Origin: Gudongella sp034006985
Lineage (GTDB): Bacteria > Bacillota > Clostridia > Tissierellales > Tissierellaceae
Reading direction: 5' to 3'
Assembly (NCBI GenBank): GCA_034006985.1
Contig: JAVERT010000023.1
Coordinates: 1 to 36,304 of the forward strand
Length of the DNA stretch: 36,304 nucleotides
Each line of letters opens with the position of its first letter. Within the stretch, counting starts at the first letter, position 1. Below, in pieces: positions 24,535-33,863 of this stretch. Both the position numbers and the translations under genes were made by a program. Below the pieces are notes generated by a model. It was not told the origin of the DNA. It saw only the letters and a program-made list of their open reading frames with translations, and ran no database searches.

Positions 24535-25287
24535 CTATTCTTCTTGATCAGTTAAAATAATCGGTCCCTCCTTAGTAATTGCTAGCGTATGTTCATATTG
24601 AGCCGAAATGCTTTTATCCTTTGTTCTTGCTGTCCAGTTGTTATCATCTATTTTCATTCCATAGTCTCCGGTATTAACCATTGGCTCAATTGTAATTACC
24701 ATTCCTTCAACTAGTCTCTGCCCTCTACCAGCCTTACCATAATGAGGAACTTGTGGATCTTCATGCATATCCTTTCCAATTCCGTGACCGACAAAATCTC
24801 TAACTACTGAAAACCCAGTTGCTTCGACATAAGTTTGTATTGCATTCCCAATATCTCCCAACCTATTTCCTACCTGAGCTTGTTCAATGCCTAGATAAAG
24901 TGATTTTTTAGTGACCTCCAAAAGTTTTCTTTTTTCTTCAGATACTTCACCAACTGCATAACTCCACGCTGAGTCTGCTAGCCAACCATCATATTTAACT
25001 ACCATATCTATTGAAACTATATCACCTTCTACTAATTTTTCATTTCTTGGAAATCCATGACATATTTCGTCGTTTACACTAGCACAGATTGCATATGGAT
25101 AACCTTGGTATCCTTTTTGTTCTGGATAGGCTCCTCTCTCCTCCAAATACTTCTCAACAAACTCGTCTATTTCGGAAGTTGTAATTCCTGGTTTTATTAT
25201 CTTTGCAATTTCTCGATGAACTCCTGCTAATATTTCTCCCGCTTTTTTCATTTTCATTATTTCATCTGGTGTCTTTACAATAATCAT
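24535..25287 (-). CDS. map: Methionine aminopeptidase, type I
   Basis: A 250-residue enzyme that removes the initiator Met from nascent proteins. The five metal ligands are Asp94, Asp105, His168, Glu201 and Glu232, each three positions from the E. coli numbering; His77 in EICHGFP completes the site. No zinc-finger extension is present. Unlike many Firmicute copies it is not next to secY/adk; it lies between a TPR gene (15 bases) and the PAQR gene (12 bases), so it may be a second paralogue. That last point is inference. Confidence 0.96.
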   Translation of the reverse strand: MIIVKTPDEIMKMKKAGEILAGVHREIAKIIKPGITTSEIDEFVEKYLEERGAYPEQKGYQGYPYAICASVNDEICHGFPRNEKLVEGDIVSIDMVVKYDGWLADSAWSYAVGEVSEEKRKLLEVTKKSLYLGIEQAQVGNRLGDIGNAIQTYVEATGFSVVRDFVGHGIGKDMHEDPQVPHYGKAGRGQRLVEGMVITIEPMVNTGDYGMKIDDNNWTARTKDKSISAQYEHTLAITKEGPIILTDQEE

Positions 25288-25302
25288 CCGCTTCTCTCCT
25301 TA

Positions 25303-26229
25303 TTAATCTAACCTATAATTTTTAATTATATCTAAATATCTCTCTTTTTCTCTTAATCTCACAAAATCATCATCCCAAACTAGCCACTCTATGATAGGTG
25401 GATGTAATCTTAACGCTGTTTCAATATCGTCTAAAGCGTTATCAATATTTTTTATAATCGCATAAGAACACGCTCTATTATAATACAAATCATACGCATC
25501 CCTATTATATATAATACCCTCTGACAAGGAATCTATAGCTTTTTGATACTCTTTTTTTTCTATATATATCGCTGATAAATTTAAATAAATATATTCATAA
25601 TCGGGCTTTATCTCTTTTGCTATATTATAATGATCTATTGATTTTTCTACGTAGCCTAAAGCATTATAAACAACCCCAATATTGAAATGAGACAAATAAT
25701 AATTTGCATCAACTTCTATGCTATTTCTTAAAAAGTCTAAAGCTTTATTAAATTCTCCTCTTTGTTCATATATAGAACCTAGATTATTAAGAGTATAAGA
25801 ATGACCAGGGTCAATTTTTAATATTTTATTATACAAACAAATAGCTTCTTCAAGATTCCCCTCTTTATCAAGTATATTTGCTAAATTATATATACTTAGA
25901 ATATCCTCATTAGATATTTCTATAGCCTTCATATAATATGATTTAGACTCTTCCAACCTATCTAAATCTTCATATAATACGCCTAATTGATAGTAGGCAA
26001 GGTAGTATTTTACATCCAGCTCTAAAATTGATTTATAGTAGTCTATTGCAGTATTCAGCTCTCCAATTTCAGTATATATAACTCCTAGATTAAAAAGTAT
26101 CAATACTTTTTCATCCAAATCGGTTGACTTCCCTAATGATTTTTTGTAAAGCTTTACAGCTTTATTTAAATCACCTTCTAAATATAGCTTTTCTGCTAAT
26201 ATTCTATAATTGTTGGCCTTAAAGTCCAT
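25303..26229 (-). CDS. Tetratricopeptide repeat protein
   Basis: A 308-residue protein built almost entirely of about eight TPR units, such as FNLGVIYTEIGELNTAIDYY, YQLGVLYEDLDRLEESKSYY and NNLGSIYEQRGEFNKALDFL. No signal peptide or membrane segment is visible. TPRs form a scaffold for protein contacts; no enzyme domain is attached, so the partner is unknown. TAGGAGT lies before the ATG. It is first in an operon with map and the PAQR gene. Confidence 0.85.
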   Translation of the reverse strand: MDFKANNYRILAEKLYLEGDLNKAVKLYKKSLGKSTDLDEKVLILFNLGVIYTEIGELNTAIDYYKSILELDVKYYLAYYQLGVLYEDLDRLEESKSYYMKAIEISNEDILSIYNLANILDKEGNLEEAICLYNKILKIDPGHSYTLNNLGSIYEQRGEFNKALDFLRNSIEVDANYYLSHFNIGVVYNALGYVEKSIDHYNIAKEIKPDYEYIYLNLSAIYIEKKEYQKAIDSLSEGIIYNRDAYDLYYNRACSYAIIKNIDNALDDIETALRLHPPIIEWLVWDDDFVRLREKERYLDIIKNYRLD

Positions 26230-26261
26230 TATAACTCCTATCTAATTCTATCATATTTTCA

Positions 26262-26288
26262 GAAAAAAAGTAGAGGCTAACCTCTACT
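26262..26288 (-). terminator. Terminator starting at the nitroreductase stop codon
   Basis: On the minus strand AGTAGAGG (26288-26281) pairs with CCTCTACT (26276-26269) around a 4-base loop and is followed by T residues (26268-26262). The first stem base is the last base of the gene's TAA. Confidence 0.85.
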
Positions 26289-27097
26289 TAAAATTTATAA
26301 CACCCAATATACATATAATTTACTCCATCTATTAGTTCAGGTTTCATTTCTACTTCCCATTTATTGTTAAGCCCTTGTCGCTTTGCTAGTTCTTCAAAAT
26401 AGTACATAGCAATACCAGCATCTGCATAGTAGTACTCTCCATCAATTTCTTCTAAAAACAACTCAACATAATTATTGTGGACTATGAATCTCCAAGATTG
26501 CAAGTTCTTTGTTGATGGAGCAAATCTTATATAAAATAAAAGATCTCCTAATCCTCTTTCCTCTAAAGTATCCATGCTAACAATATTATTCATCTTATCT
26601 ATAAATATTATCTCTTCTACACCTTTTCTTTCGCTAAATGATTCTTGTGAGAAGGGATTTTTTGGCTTAGCATAGCCTATCGCAAGTAAATACTCAATAT
26701 TTCCAGAATTTTCTCCAAATATTGCTCGTTTTCTTTCATCATCAATATTATTTAGAGTAACCCAGCAACTACCCAATCCTAAATTATTTATACCCGTGAT
26801 CAACTTCTCCATATAATATCCACTTTCTACTAAAGCTTTTGCAGCATGATTCTTAATATCTATAGAAATATAATGTGGACTTTCTATCATTACACCTGCA
26901 TACCCACCAATTCCTCTAAGACTATCTGAAATATGCTTGCCATATTCATAAATACCTACAGTCATTTCAGTTTCTTCTATTTCTGTATTCATTTTATCTA
27001 ATAACTTCTTAACTTCTTTGAAATCATTTTCTTTAATATTTTGTTTTTTAAACTCCCTTGTTGATTTTCTGCTCTTTAAAAAATCTGCCATGTTCAT
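26288..27097 (-). CDS. Nitroreductase family protein (TM1586-like)
   Basis: A 269-residue flavin-dependent oxidoreductase. RKSTREFKKQ near the N terminus is the typical FMN-phosphate contact, and GLGSCWV is the matching mid-protein motif. A second half (RFAPSTKNLQSWRF onwards) also resembles a nitroreductase segment, as in the TM1586-type duplicated fold. The physiological substrate is unknown. GGGAGG lies 9 bases before the ATG; a second ATG two codons later is possible. Confidence 0.82.
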   Translation of the reverse strand: MNMADFLKSRKSTREFKKQNIKENDFKEVKKLLDKMNTEIEETEMTVGIYEYGKHISDSLRGIGGYAGVMIESPHYISIDIKNHAAKALVESGYYMEKLITGINNLGLGSCWVTLNNIDDERKRAIFGENSGNIEYLLAIGYAKPKNPFSQESFSERKGVEEIIFIDKMNNIVSMDTLEERGLGDLLFYIRFAPSTKNLQSWRFIVHNNYVELFLEEIDGEYYYADAGIAMYYFEELAKRQGLNNKWEVEMKPELIDGVNYMYIGCYKF

Positions 27098-27146
27098 TTC
27101 TAAATTCCTCCCTATTATTTAATTAATTATGATTTATAGATCCTTT

Positions 27147-27707
27147 TTATAGACTTAATCCTAAAGCTAGACCTACTTTATCGACAAATTGTAAAAAATA
27201 TATATGAATAGTTAAGCTGGCAAAAATCCCCAGTATAATTCCTGCTACTACATCGGTTGGGTAATGGACTCCTAGGTAGATTCTACTCATTCCTATAACC
27301 AAAGCCAATAGCAACACTATCACCGCTAACTTAGGCAAATTTACCGCTAGAGTAGTTGCCAAAGAAAAGCTCGCAGTAGTATGCCCTGATGGAAATGAAT
27401 AATCTCTCAATTCTATTCCAAATGTATGAAGCTGCTTTATTATTTTGTAAGGTCTCTCCCTGCTCATTAATCTTTTTAACGACTGCACAAATATTTGGCC
27501 AAAACTAAGAGCAAATATAGCTTCAAGCCCTATCATCTTAATCTCTTTATTTCCAAATATAAGCAATCCCATAGCAAAAATTGATGTAAATATAGCACCT
27601 CCTAAATCTGTGACTCTAAACATTATTTTATCCAAATACTTATTCTTTATTTTAGAATTTATTAAATGGATAAAAAAGTCGTCAAATTTCTTTAAATAGT
27701 TTATCAA
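27147..27707 (-). CDS. PAP2 superfamily membrane phosphatase
   Basis: A 186-residue membrane protein with all three PAP2 motifs: KRLMSRERP (K-x6-RP), PSGHTT, and SRIYLGVHYPTD (SR-x5-H-x3-D). It probably dephosphorylates undecaprenyl pyrophosphate or another lipid phosphate at the outer face of the membrane. The TTG at 27707 is chosen as the start because GGAG lies 8 bases upstream. The frame stays open to 27746, but a -10 box TATAAT (27740-27735) lies inside that extension. Confidence 0.85.
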   Translation of the reverse strand: MINYLKKFDDFFIHLINSKIKNKYLDKIMFRVTDLGGAIFTSIFAMGLLIFGNKEIKMIGLEAIFALSFGQIFVQSLKRLMSRERPYKIIKQLHTFGIELRDYSFPSGHTTASFSLATTLAVNLPKLAVIVLLLALVIGMSRIYLGVHYPTDVVAGIILGIFASLTIHIYFLQFVDKVGLALGLSL

Positions 27708-27839
27708 GGTCTTCACTCCGATCTGTACAAAACAATTATAATACATTATTACCCGATAATAAAGACTATATTAACAATTCGATGTATAATCGTCTTTATT
27801 TATGGTAAAATTTATATATTATGGACTTGGAGGACTGAA

Positions 27840-29699
27840 ATGCAATTAAGTGAAATTCAAAAAAAGGCTATAAATCATAAAAACGGTCCGGCTTTAGTGC
27901 TAGCTGTACCCGGTGCTGGAAAAACAACTGTCATTATATATAGAACTCACAAATTGATTTTTGATGAGAATATAAAACCTGAACGTATACTTTCAATAAC
28001 TTTCAGTAAAGCATCTGCTCTAGATATGAAGAGCCGCTATATAACTTTTTTTCGTGGAGAGGGCAATTTACCCTTGTTTACAACTATTCATAGCTTCTGT
28101 TATAAAATAATTAGAGACTATATGAGTAAACAAAATATTCGCTATACAATAATTGAAAATGAAAAAGAACACTTAAATAAATTTAACATAGTAAAAAACC
28201 TATACTTTAAGATAAATAACAGCCAAATAACTGAAGAAAAGTTAGATTCTTTTATTAACTATGTTGGCTTTATTAAAAATACAATGATTTCTCCTATTGA
28301 TTTTGTAAATACAAAAAATATTGATTTCGATCGATTTTATGAGCTTTTTATGAAATATGAAGAGTATAAAAAAGATAATTTCCTTCTTGATTTTGATGAT
28401 ATGCTAGGACTGAGCTATGAGCTTCTTAATACTCATCCAAAAGCTCTTAATTATTATAGAAAATCATTCGATTATATCCAACTTGATGAAGGTCAAGACA
28501 CATCTAAACTTCAATATGAAATAATAAAACTATTAGCATGTCCGGATAACAATCTATTTGTTGTTGCTGATGATGATCAGTCTATATATGGATTTAGAGG
28601 TGCGTCTCCTGATGAGCTTTTAAATTTTAAAAAAGACTTTCCAAAAGGAGAAATGTTTTTTATGCAAGATAATTTTCGATCTTCAAAAAATATAGTTTCT
28701 CTTTCAAATAATTTTATTCATCAAAATAAAAATAGATATGCAAAACAAATAACTACTAACAATGCATATGTCAGCCCCATCGAAGTTGTTAAATTTAAGT
28801 CTATACTAGATCAGTATTCATTTATATTAAATGATATGGAAAATAAAGAAGGCACTATCGCCATTTTGTATAGAAACAATATATCTTCACTTGGTTTATT
28901 AAATATATTCGATAAAAACAATATTTCTTTTTACATAAGAGATGTTAAATTGAAGTTTTTTAATCATTGGATTATTAAAGATATTTTATTATTTATGGAG
29001 CTTTCGCTAGAGCAGGGCAGTATAAACTTATACGAAAATATATATTATAAAACTAAAGGTTATATCTCCAAAAAAATGATTGTTTGGCTAAAAACCAAAA
29101 ATATAAAAGGGTCTTTATTTGCAACCCTAGTTAAATATCCGGGCCTACCTGAGTACTATAAAAAAACTATAAGAGAACTAGAAATTGACTTTAAGAAAAT
29201 CTCTAAACTTTCACCATATGATTCTATCGAATATATTATGAAAAACCTAGATTATAATAATTATCTTAGAGAAAATTCTATGAAATTTGGTTCAACTTAT
29301 CAAAACTTAATTGAAATGATTTTTTACCTAAAACTAATTGCAAAGGAAACAACTGACCTGCAGAGTTTTAAAGACAGATTAAATCACTTAAATAAAGAAT
29401 TGTTCTCTTCAACAAAAAATGATAGTAAAATAACTCTTTCTACTATTCATTCTGCAAAAGGTCTTGAATTTGATAGTATATATATAATTGACTTAATAGA
29501 TGGTAGCTTTCCTTCATCATCTAGTATAGAAGAATTAGAAAATCTAAAACTATCACTCTATGAAGAAGAAAGAAGGCTATTTTATGTCGCCATGACAAGA
29601 GCTAAAAAAAACCTCCATCTCTTAAGCTATACTAGTATTGAGGATAAAACTACTGAACCTTCAAGATTTTTAAAAGAACTACAATTAAGCTCAAAATAA
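27840..29699 (+). CDS. UvrD/Rep-like superfamily I DNA helicase (short form)
   Basis: A 619-residue ATP-dependent helicase. Motif I AVPGAGKTT has Lys28; motif II is LDEGQD (not the common DEFQD); motif III DDDQSIYGFRGA; motif IV DNFRSS; motif V TIHSAKGLEFD; motif VI ERRLFYVAMTRAKK. It is about 100 residues shorter than PcrA/UvrD and lacks a long C-terminal tail, so it is a separate clostridial-type member rather than PcrA. No nuclease domain is visible. GGAGG lies before the ATG. A single gene, divergent from the PAP2 gene. Confidence 0.9.
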   Translation: MQLSEIQKKAINHKNGPALVLAVPGAGKTTVIIYRTHKLIFDENIKPERILSITFSKASALDMKSRYITFFRGEGNLPLFTTIHSFCYKIIRDYMSKQNIRYTIIENEKEHLNKFNIVKNLYFKINNSQITEEKLDSFINYVGFIKNTMISPIDFVNTKNIDFDRFYELFMKYEEYKKDNFLLDFDDMLGLSYELLNTHPKALNYYRKSFDYIQLDEGQDTSKLQYEIIKLLACPDNNLFVVADDDQSIYGFRGASPDELLNFKKDFPKGEMFFMQDNFRSSKNIVSLSNNFIHQNKNRYAKQITTNNAYVSPIEVVKFKSILDQYSFILNDMENKEGTIAILYRNNISSLGLLNIFDKNNISFYIRDVKLKFFNHWIIKDILLFMELSLEQGSINLYENIYYKTKGYISKKMIVWLKTKNIKGSLFATLVKYPGLPEYYKKTIRELEIDFKKISKLSPYDSIEYIMKNLDYNNYLRENSMKFGSTYQNLIEMIFYLKLIAKETTDLQSFKDRLNHLNKELFSSTKNDSKITLSTIHSAKGLEFDSIYIIDLIDGSFPSSSSIEELENLKLSLYEEERRLFYVAMTRAKKNLHLLSYTSIEDKTTEPSRFLKELQLSSK

Positions 29700-29720
29700 A
29701 AGACCAGATTTATCTGGTCT
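29692..29720 (-). terminator. Terminator after the HAD-IB gene, shared with helicase end
   Basis: AGACCAGA (29720-29713) pairs with TCTGGTCT (29708-29701) on the minus strand and is followed by TTTATTTT. The stem includes two bases of the HAD-IB TAG, and the tract covers the helicase stop on the other strand. The plus side lacks a T tract. Confidence 0.75.
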
Positions 29721-30444
29721 ACAATAACTCTACTAAAGCATCAAGTTTATATATAACATTTTTTCTTTCAACAATTATATCTATTCTCTTTGAAAGATAT
29801 TTATCTTTTTTTATCTCAGTTACTAGTTCTCGATTAGGATTTATCGCGACAGGATTTCCCATTCGCCTTAACATCGATAAATCACCTGTAGTATCCCCAT
29901 ATGCATAGCTTTTAACTAAATCTACATTGTATTTTTCAATAATATCATCTAATTCTTTTTTCTTGCTATCTGAATCCCACATTCTTATAATTTCACCAGT
30001 ATAATTGTTTTGAGAATCTACTTTATACACAGTCCCTCTAAACTCTGTAACTCCATACTTTTCAGCCATCTTAGACACTAAAAAATCTGGACTCCCAGAA
30101 ATAAAAAACACTTTATGCCCCATACTTTTATGCCATTCTATTTGATCTCTTGAGTACTTATAAACCATATCCCAGTTAGAATCTATGACATGTTTAGCCA
30201 CAAATTCCACATATTCTTTATTGATTCCCTTTAATTCTTGCAAATACACACCAGCCAATATCTCTAAGTATTGCTCAAATTCACCATATCTTTTTTCCCA
30301 TTCATCAAATGCTTTTTTAACTTTTGTATACCAAATTTCCGGACTAAATATCTCAAAAGCTATCATTTTCTTAAAATGCTCAATCATAAGTGAATTTCTA
30401 AAAATCGTACCATCTATATCAAAAAACGCCGCAACATCCTTCAC
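29719..30444 (-). CDS. HAD-IB family phosphatase (SerB-like)
   Basis: A 241-residue HAD hydrolase of subfamily IB. The nucleophile motif is FDIDGTIF (Asp9, Asp11), motif II is FFISGSPDF, and the metal site is YGDTTGDLSML. Relatives include phosphoserine phosphatase and phospholipid-headgroup phosphatases; nothing nearby decides the substrate. The start is a GTG at 30444, 5 bases after GAGGG. It lies 56 bases after the endonuclease/phosphatase-fold gene and may share its transcript with degV. Confidence 0.88.
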   Translation of the reverse strand: MKDVAAFFDIDGTIFRNSLMIEHFKKMIAFEIFSPEIWYTKVKKAFDEWEKRYGEFEQYLEILAGVYLQELKGINKEYVEFVAKHVIDSNWDMVYKYSRDQIEWHKSMGHKVFFISGSPDFLVSKMAEKYGVTEFRGTVYKVDSQNNYTGEIIRMWDSDSKKKELDDIIEKYNVDLVKSYAYGDTTGDLSMLRRMGNPVAINPNRELVTEIKKDKYLSKRIDIIVERKNVIYKLDALVELL

Positions 30445-30500
30445 TTTATCCCTCTTTTCTTTTCTAGTATTGTAAATAAAGTTTCTATTTTTTTAAATTA

Positions 30501-31556
30501 TCATTTTAAAATAAAAGTCAGAGTTGTAGGATTGTGGTCAGTGTATTTAAAATTTGTATCTGTTGTTTTAACGGAAATGCTCTCTACATTATCTGAGATT
30601 AAAAACCCATCGATAATAGCTTTAAAATTATATCCGTCACTATACGGTTTCGCTAAAGTCCTGACTGTAGGACTATCAAGATCTAATTCCCAATTATATT
30701 TTTCAACTTCATAATTTTCAGGTAAATTTTTTAACCAAAACGGCCAATCTTCAAGTGCAGTAAATTTATCAGGTTCAGTGAGTGGTAAATTATGATTCCA
30801 ATCTCCACCAACAATTATATAATTACCTCTTTTGTACTCCCCTTCTAGATAAATTTGCAAATAAGAAAGCTGTTGTTCTCTTATAATTCCACCTTTATCA
30901 AATGCCGATAGATGTGTATTTACTACAATTAGTTCTTTTCCATTATTAACAGGTAGTCTAGTCTCAACAAAACACCTGTCAAGTTCAAACAATTGTACTA
31001 TCCATTTCTCTTTTCCAGGGAGCTGAAATCGGTTAGCTTCTTTTATATTATATCTAGAAAATGATGCTATCCCAGACTCTACTCTCCCCATTGGATTTAC
31101 AACTGGTACAGGAACCCAGGGAACTTTATAATTCAATGCAAATGCATATGCATAATTTGGATAATTTTCTTTTAGGATCTCTAATTGATCGACCATATAG
31201 CTACGGCTAGATTTCTTATCTACTTCTTGAAATAAGAATATATCCGACTCAGTGTCATCAATGATTTCAATAATGTTTTGAAGATTATCCCTCACTCTAT
31301 CTTCACTCTCAGCTCTTGAGTTCTTTCCTCCATCAGCAAAAAAATCTTGACCCTCATCCAGGCCAGCGTAACCAATGTTGTAAGAAGTAATCTTTAGCTC
31401 TTGTTCTATTGGGACTTCCTTTACTTGATTATTTGAGATTGAAATATCTAACTTTTCTTCAGGGTTCATATCTTCAAAAACAGTATATATTATAAAAGAT
31501 GCAAATGTAATAACTATTATTCCAATTATAATTAGAACAGTTTTTATAATTTTCAT
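30501..31556 (-). CDS. Membrane-anchored endonuclease/exonuclease/phosphatase-fold protein
   Basis: A 351-residue protein. Residues 4-26 form one N-terminal membrane segment, so the catalytic domain should lie outside the cell. Residues about 54-351 show the fold's active-site pieces: TSYNIGYAG (Asn60), LFQEVD, NTHLSAFD, GGDWNHN and DHNP. The family cuts phosphodiesters in nucleic acids, phospholipids or inositides; the substrate is unknown. GGGGGG lies before the ATG. It follows degV by 32 bases. Confidence 0.85.
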   Translation of the reverse strand: MKIIKTVLIIIGIIVITFASFIIYTVFEDMNPEEKLDISISNNQVKEVPIEQELKITSYNIGYAGLDEGQDFFADGGKNSRAESEDRVRDNLQNIIEIIDDTESDIFLFQEVDKKSSRSYMVDQLEILKENYPNYAYAFALNYKVPWVPVPVVNPMGRVESGIASFSRYNIKEANRFQLPGKEKWIVQLFELDRCFVETRLPVNNGKELIVVNTHLSAFDKGGIIREQQLSYLQIYLEGEYKRGNYIIVGGDWNHNLPLTEPDKFTALEDWPFWLKNLPENYEVEKYNWELDLDSPTVRTLAKPYSDGYNFKAIIDGFLISDNVESISVKTTDTNFKYTDHNPTTLTFILK

Positions 31557-31588
31557 GTTTTACCCCCCTAGCAAAATTTCATTTCTCC

Positions 31589-32443
31589 CTATTTTATATA
31601 AAATAATGTCAATACTCCAGGTCCAGTATGTGCACCAATTACGGCTCCTACTTCACTAATTAAAAAATTCTTAACCCCTAATTTCTCCTCTATTAATTCT
31701 TTTAATTTTTCAGCTGCTTCAATATCATCTCCATGAAAAATAAATACAGTCTTATCACTAAAATCTTTATTAACAGATCTTTGTTCCATTAACTCAACCA
31801 TTGTCTTGTGAACTTTATTTCTACCTCTTACTTTTTCAAGCACTACCAAGTTTCCATCTAGTACTTCTAAAATAGGCTTTATATTTAGCATACCCCCAAG
31901 AACAGCATTTGTCTTTGAAACCCTGCCACCTCTACGGAGATATTCAATATCATCTACTGTAAAAATATGATCAATATTATTTATATTAAAATGTATAATT
32001 TCTATTACCTCTTCTTTTGTTTTACCATTTTTAAGAGCTTTTGCAGCCTCGTGTACTATAAAACCATATCCTCCAGAGGCAGATTTTGTATCAATAACTT
32101 CAATATCTACACCTGGCTTTTCTTCTTCAATAGTTAATTTTGCTAGATTTGCAGATTGAAAAGTTGAGGAAAGTCCTGATGAAAATCCTATATATATAAC
32201 ACTTGAACCATCCTTTGTTAATTCTTCAAATTTATTTTGAAAAATTAATGGAGTTATTTGTGCAGTTTTATAAACCACACCCTCCCTCATATTATCATAA
32301 ACTTCTTTAGGGCTAATATCGATTCTATCTCTGTATGATTTTTCTCCATTTATTACCATAATTGGTAAAACATCTATTCCTAGTTCAGATATAATATCTT
32401 CAGGTAAATCGCATGCACTGTCACATAATATCTTTAAATTCAT
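31589..32443 (-). CDS. DegV family fatty-acid-binding protein
   Basis: A 284-residue DegV/FakB-type protein. Family marks are CDSACDLPED, FSSGLSSTFQSA, DTKSASGGYG and LRRGGRVSKTNAVLGGMLNI. Such proteins hold a fatty acid, and FakB members present it to the kinase FakA for phosphorylation; no fakA gene is in the window. GGGAGG lies before the ATG. It is divergent from pepT. Confidence 0.93.
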   Translation of the reverse strand: MNLKILCDSACDLPEDIISELGIDVLPIMVINGEKSYRDRIDISPKEVYDNMREGVVYKTAQITPLIFQNKFEELTKDGSSVIYIGFSSGLSSTFQSANLAKLTIEEEKPGVDIEVIDTKSASGGYGFIVHEAAKALKNGKTKEEVIEIIHFNINNIDHIFTVDDIEYLRRGGRVSKTNAVLGGMLNIKPILEVLDGNLVVLEKVRGRNKVHKTMVELMEQRSVNKDFSDKTVFIFHGDDIEAAEKLKELIEEKLGVKNFLISEVGAVIGAHTGPGVLTLFYIK

Positions 32444-32533
32444 TTGTATTTTCCTCCCAATTTATCTTATGTTTTGTTTATTCCCCATTTATATTCATTT
32501 TATAGCCTAACGCTTATAATAGCTATCATTTTT

Positions 32534-32563
32534 TTGAAAATATTGTACATAAGACCTTAAAAT
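32534..32563 (+). promoter_or_regulatory. Promoter of pepT with possible flanking operator
   Basis: TTGAAA (32534-32539), an 18-base spacer and TAAAAT (32558-32563). TTGTAC (32543-32548) and its reverse complement GTACAA (32566-32571) straddle the -10 box, which would suit a dimeric regulator. Confidence 0.5.
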
Positions 32564-32590
32564 GTGTACAATGATATGGGAGGGATTAAA

Positions 32591-33805
32591 ATGGAAAAAT
32601 TATTAAACAGATTTATTAATTACACGAAAATTGACACAACGTCCGATGAAAGTTCTATAAGTATTCCAAGCTCAGATGCTCAACTAGAACTTGCAAAAAA
32701 ACTAATTCTTGAATTAACAGAAATTGGTATGGAAGATGTAACATTAGATGAAAAAGGATATGTTATGGCAAGTTTACCTTCAAATGATGCTCATAAGAAT
32801 ACTACAGTAGGATTTATAGCTCATATGGACACTAGCCCAGATATGTCTGCAAAAAATGTAGATGTAAAAAAAATCTTAAATTATGATGGTAAAGATATAA
32901 TATTAAATGAAAAATTAAATATTGTTCTTTCTCCTTTAAATTTCCCAGATTTAAAAGAAAATATTGGTAAAACTTTATTAACTACTGACGGGACTACTTT
33001 ACTAGGAGCTGACAATAAAGCTGGAATAGCTGAAATAATTACTGCTATGGAATTCTTAATCCAAAATCCAGAAATACTTCATTGTAATATCAAGGTAGGC
33101 TTTACTCCAGACGAAGAAATTGGTAGAGGTGCAGATTATTTTGATGTAGAAAAATTCGGTGCTGATTTTGCATATACTATTGATGGAGGCCCTGTTGGTG
33201 AGTTGGAATATGAGAATTTTAATGCTGCCACTGCAAAAATAACTATTAATGGAAGAAATGTACACCCAGGAACAGCTAAAGATAAAATGATAAATTCTAT
33301 CCTAATAGCAAATGAAATAAATAATATGCTACCTGTAAATCAGAGACCCGAGTATACAGAAAACTATGAAGGTTTCTTTCACTTGACACATTTAGATGGC
33401 ATGGTTGAAAAAACTAGTATGTCATTTATCATAAGAGATCATTTTAAAGAGAGTTTTGAAACAAAGAAAGAGTTATTAAAAAAAGTAGTATCGTTTATTA
33501 ATCTAAAGTATGGAGATATTGTTGATTTAAAAATAGAAGACACTTATTACAATATGAAAGAAATGATCTTACCCCATATGGAGATTATAGAGCTTGCTAA
33601 AAAAGCTATGCAGTCAATTGGTATAGAACCTATAGTAAAACCTATTAGAGGCGGAACAGACGGTTCCAGACTGTCTTATATGGGTCTTCTTTGTCCTAAT
33701 ATATTCACAGGTGGATTTAACTTTCATGGTAAGTTTGAATATATCCCCTTAGAAGATATGGAACTTGCAACAAAGACAATTATAGAAATTGCAAAACTTG
33801 CTTAA
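32591..33805 (+). CDS. pepT: Peptidase T (tripeptide aminopeptidase)
   Basis: A 404-residue M20-family zinc aminopeptidase that removes N-terminal residues from tripeptides in the cytoplasm. Metal-site segments are FIAHMDTSPD (His78, Asp80), GADNKAG, PDEEIGRG, YTIDGGPVG and the C-terminal FNFHGKFEYIPL. The start is the ATG at 32591, behind GGGAGG. The frame extends to a GTG at 32564, but that codon lies at the promoter's -10 box, before any likely transcript start. Confidence 0.95.
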   Translation: MEKLLNRFINYTKIDTTSDESSISIPSSDAQLELAKKLILELTEIGMEDVTLDEKGYVMASLPSNDAHKNTTVGFIAHMDTSPDMSAKNVDVKKILNYDGKDIILNEKLNIVLSPLNFPDLKENIGKTLLTTDGTTLLGADNKAGIAEIITAMEFLIQNPEILHCNIKVGFTPDEEIGRGADYFDVEKFGADFAYTIDGGPVGELEYENFNAATAKITINGRNVHPGTAKDKMINSILIANEINNMLPVNQRPEYTENYEGFFHLTHLDGMVEKTSMSFIIRDHFKESFETKKELLKKVVSFINLKYGDIVDLKIEDTYYNMKEMILPHMEIIELAKKAMQSIGIEPIVKPIRGGTDGSRLSYMGLLCPNIFTGGFNFHGKFEYIPLEDMELATKTIIEIAKLA

Positions 33806-33823
33806 AAACAAGCTTTAGAATTA

Positions 33824-33863
33824 TAAAAAACAAAACCTTTAGCTTTTTAGCTAAAGGTTTTGT
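33824..33863 (-). terminator. Terminator after the class IV aminotransferase gene
   Basis: A 15-base-pair stem, ACAAAACCTTTAGCT (33830-33844) and AGCTAAAGGTTTTGT (33849-33863), with a 4-base loop. On the minus strand it is followed by TTTTTT. The stem holds the last codons of the aminotransferase gene, and it also lies 25 bases past pepT, though the plus side lacks a T tract. Confidence 0.85.

Noticed and set aside
27840..29699. Helicase as part of a defence system
   Set aside because: No nuclease, methylase, toxin or other defence gene is adjacent; neighbours are PAP2 and HAD phosphatases.
30462..30500. Possible third copy of the hairpin repeat (TAAAGTTTCTATTTTTTT)
   Set aside because: Only one arm resembles the repeat and no matching right arm follows. 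The similarity is within what A/T-rich sequence gives by chance.
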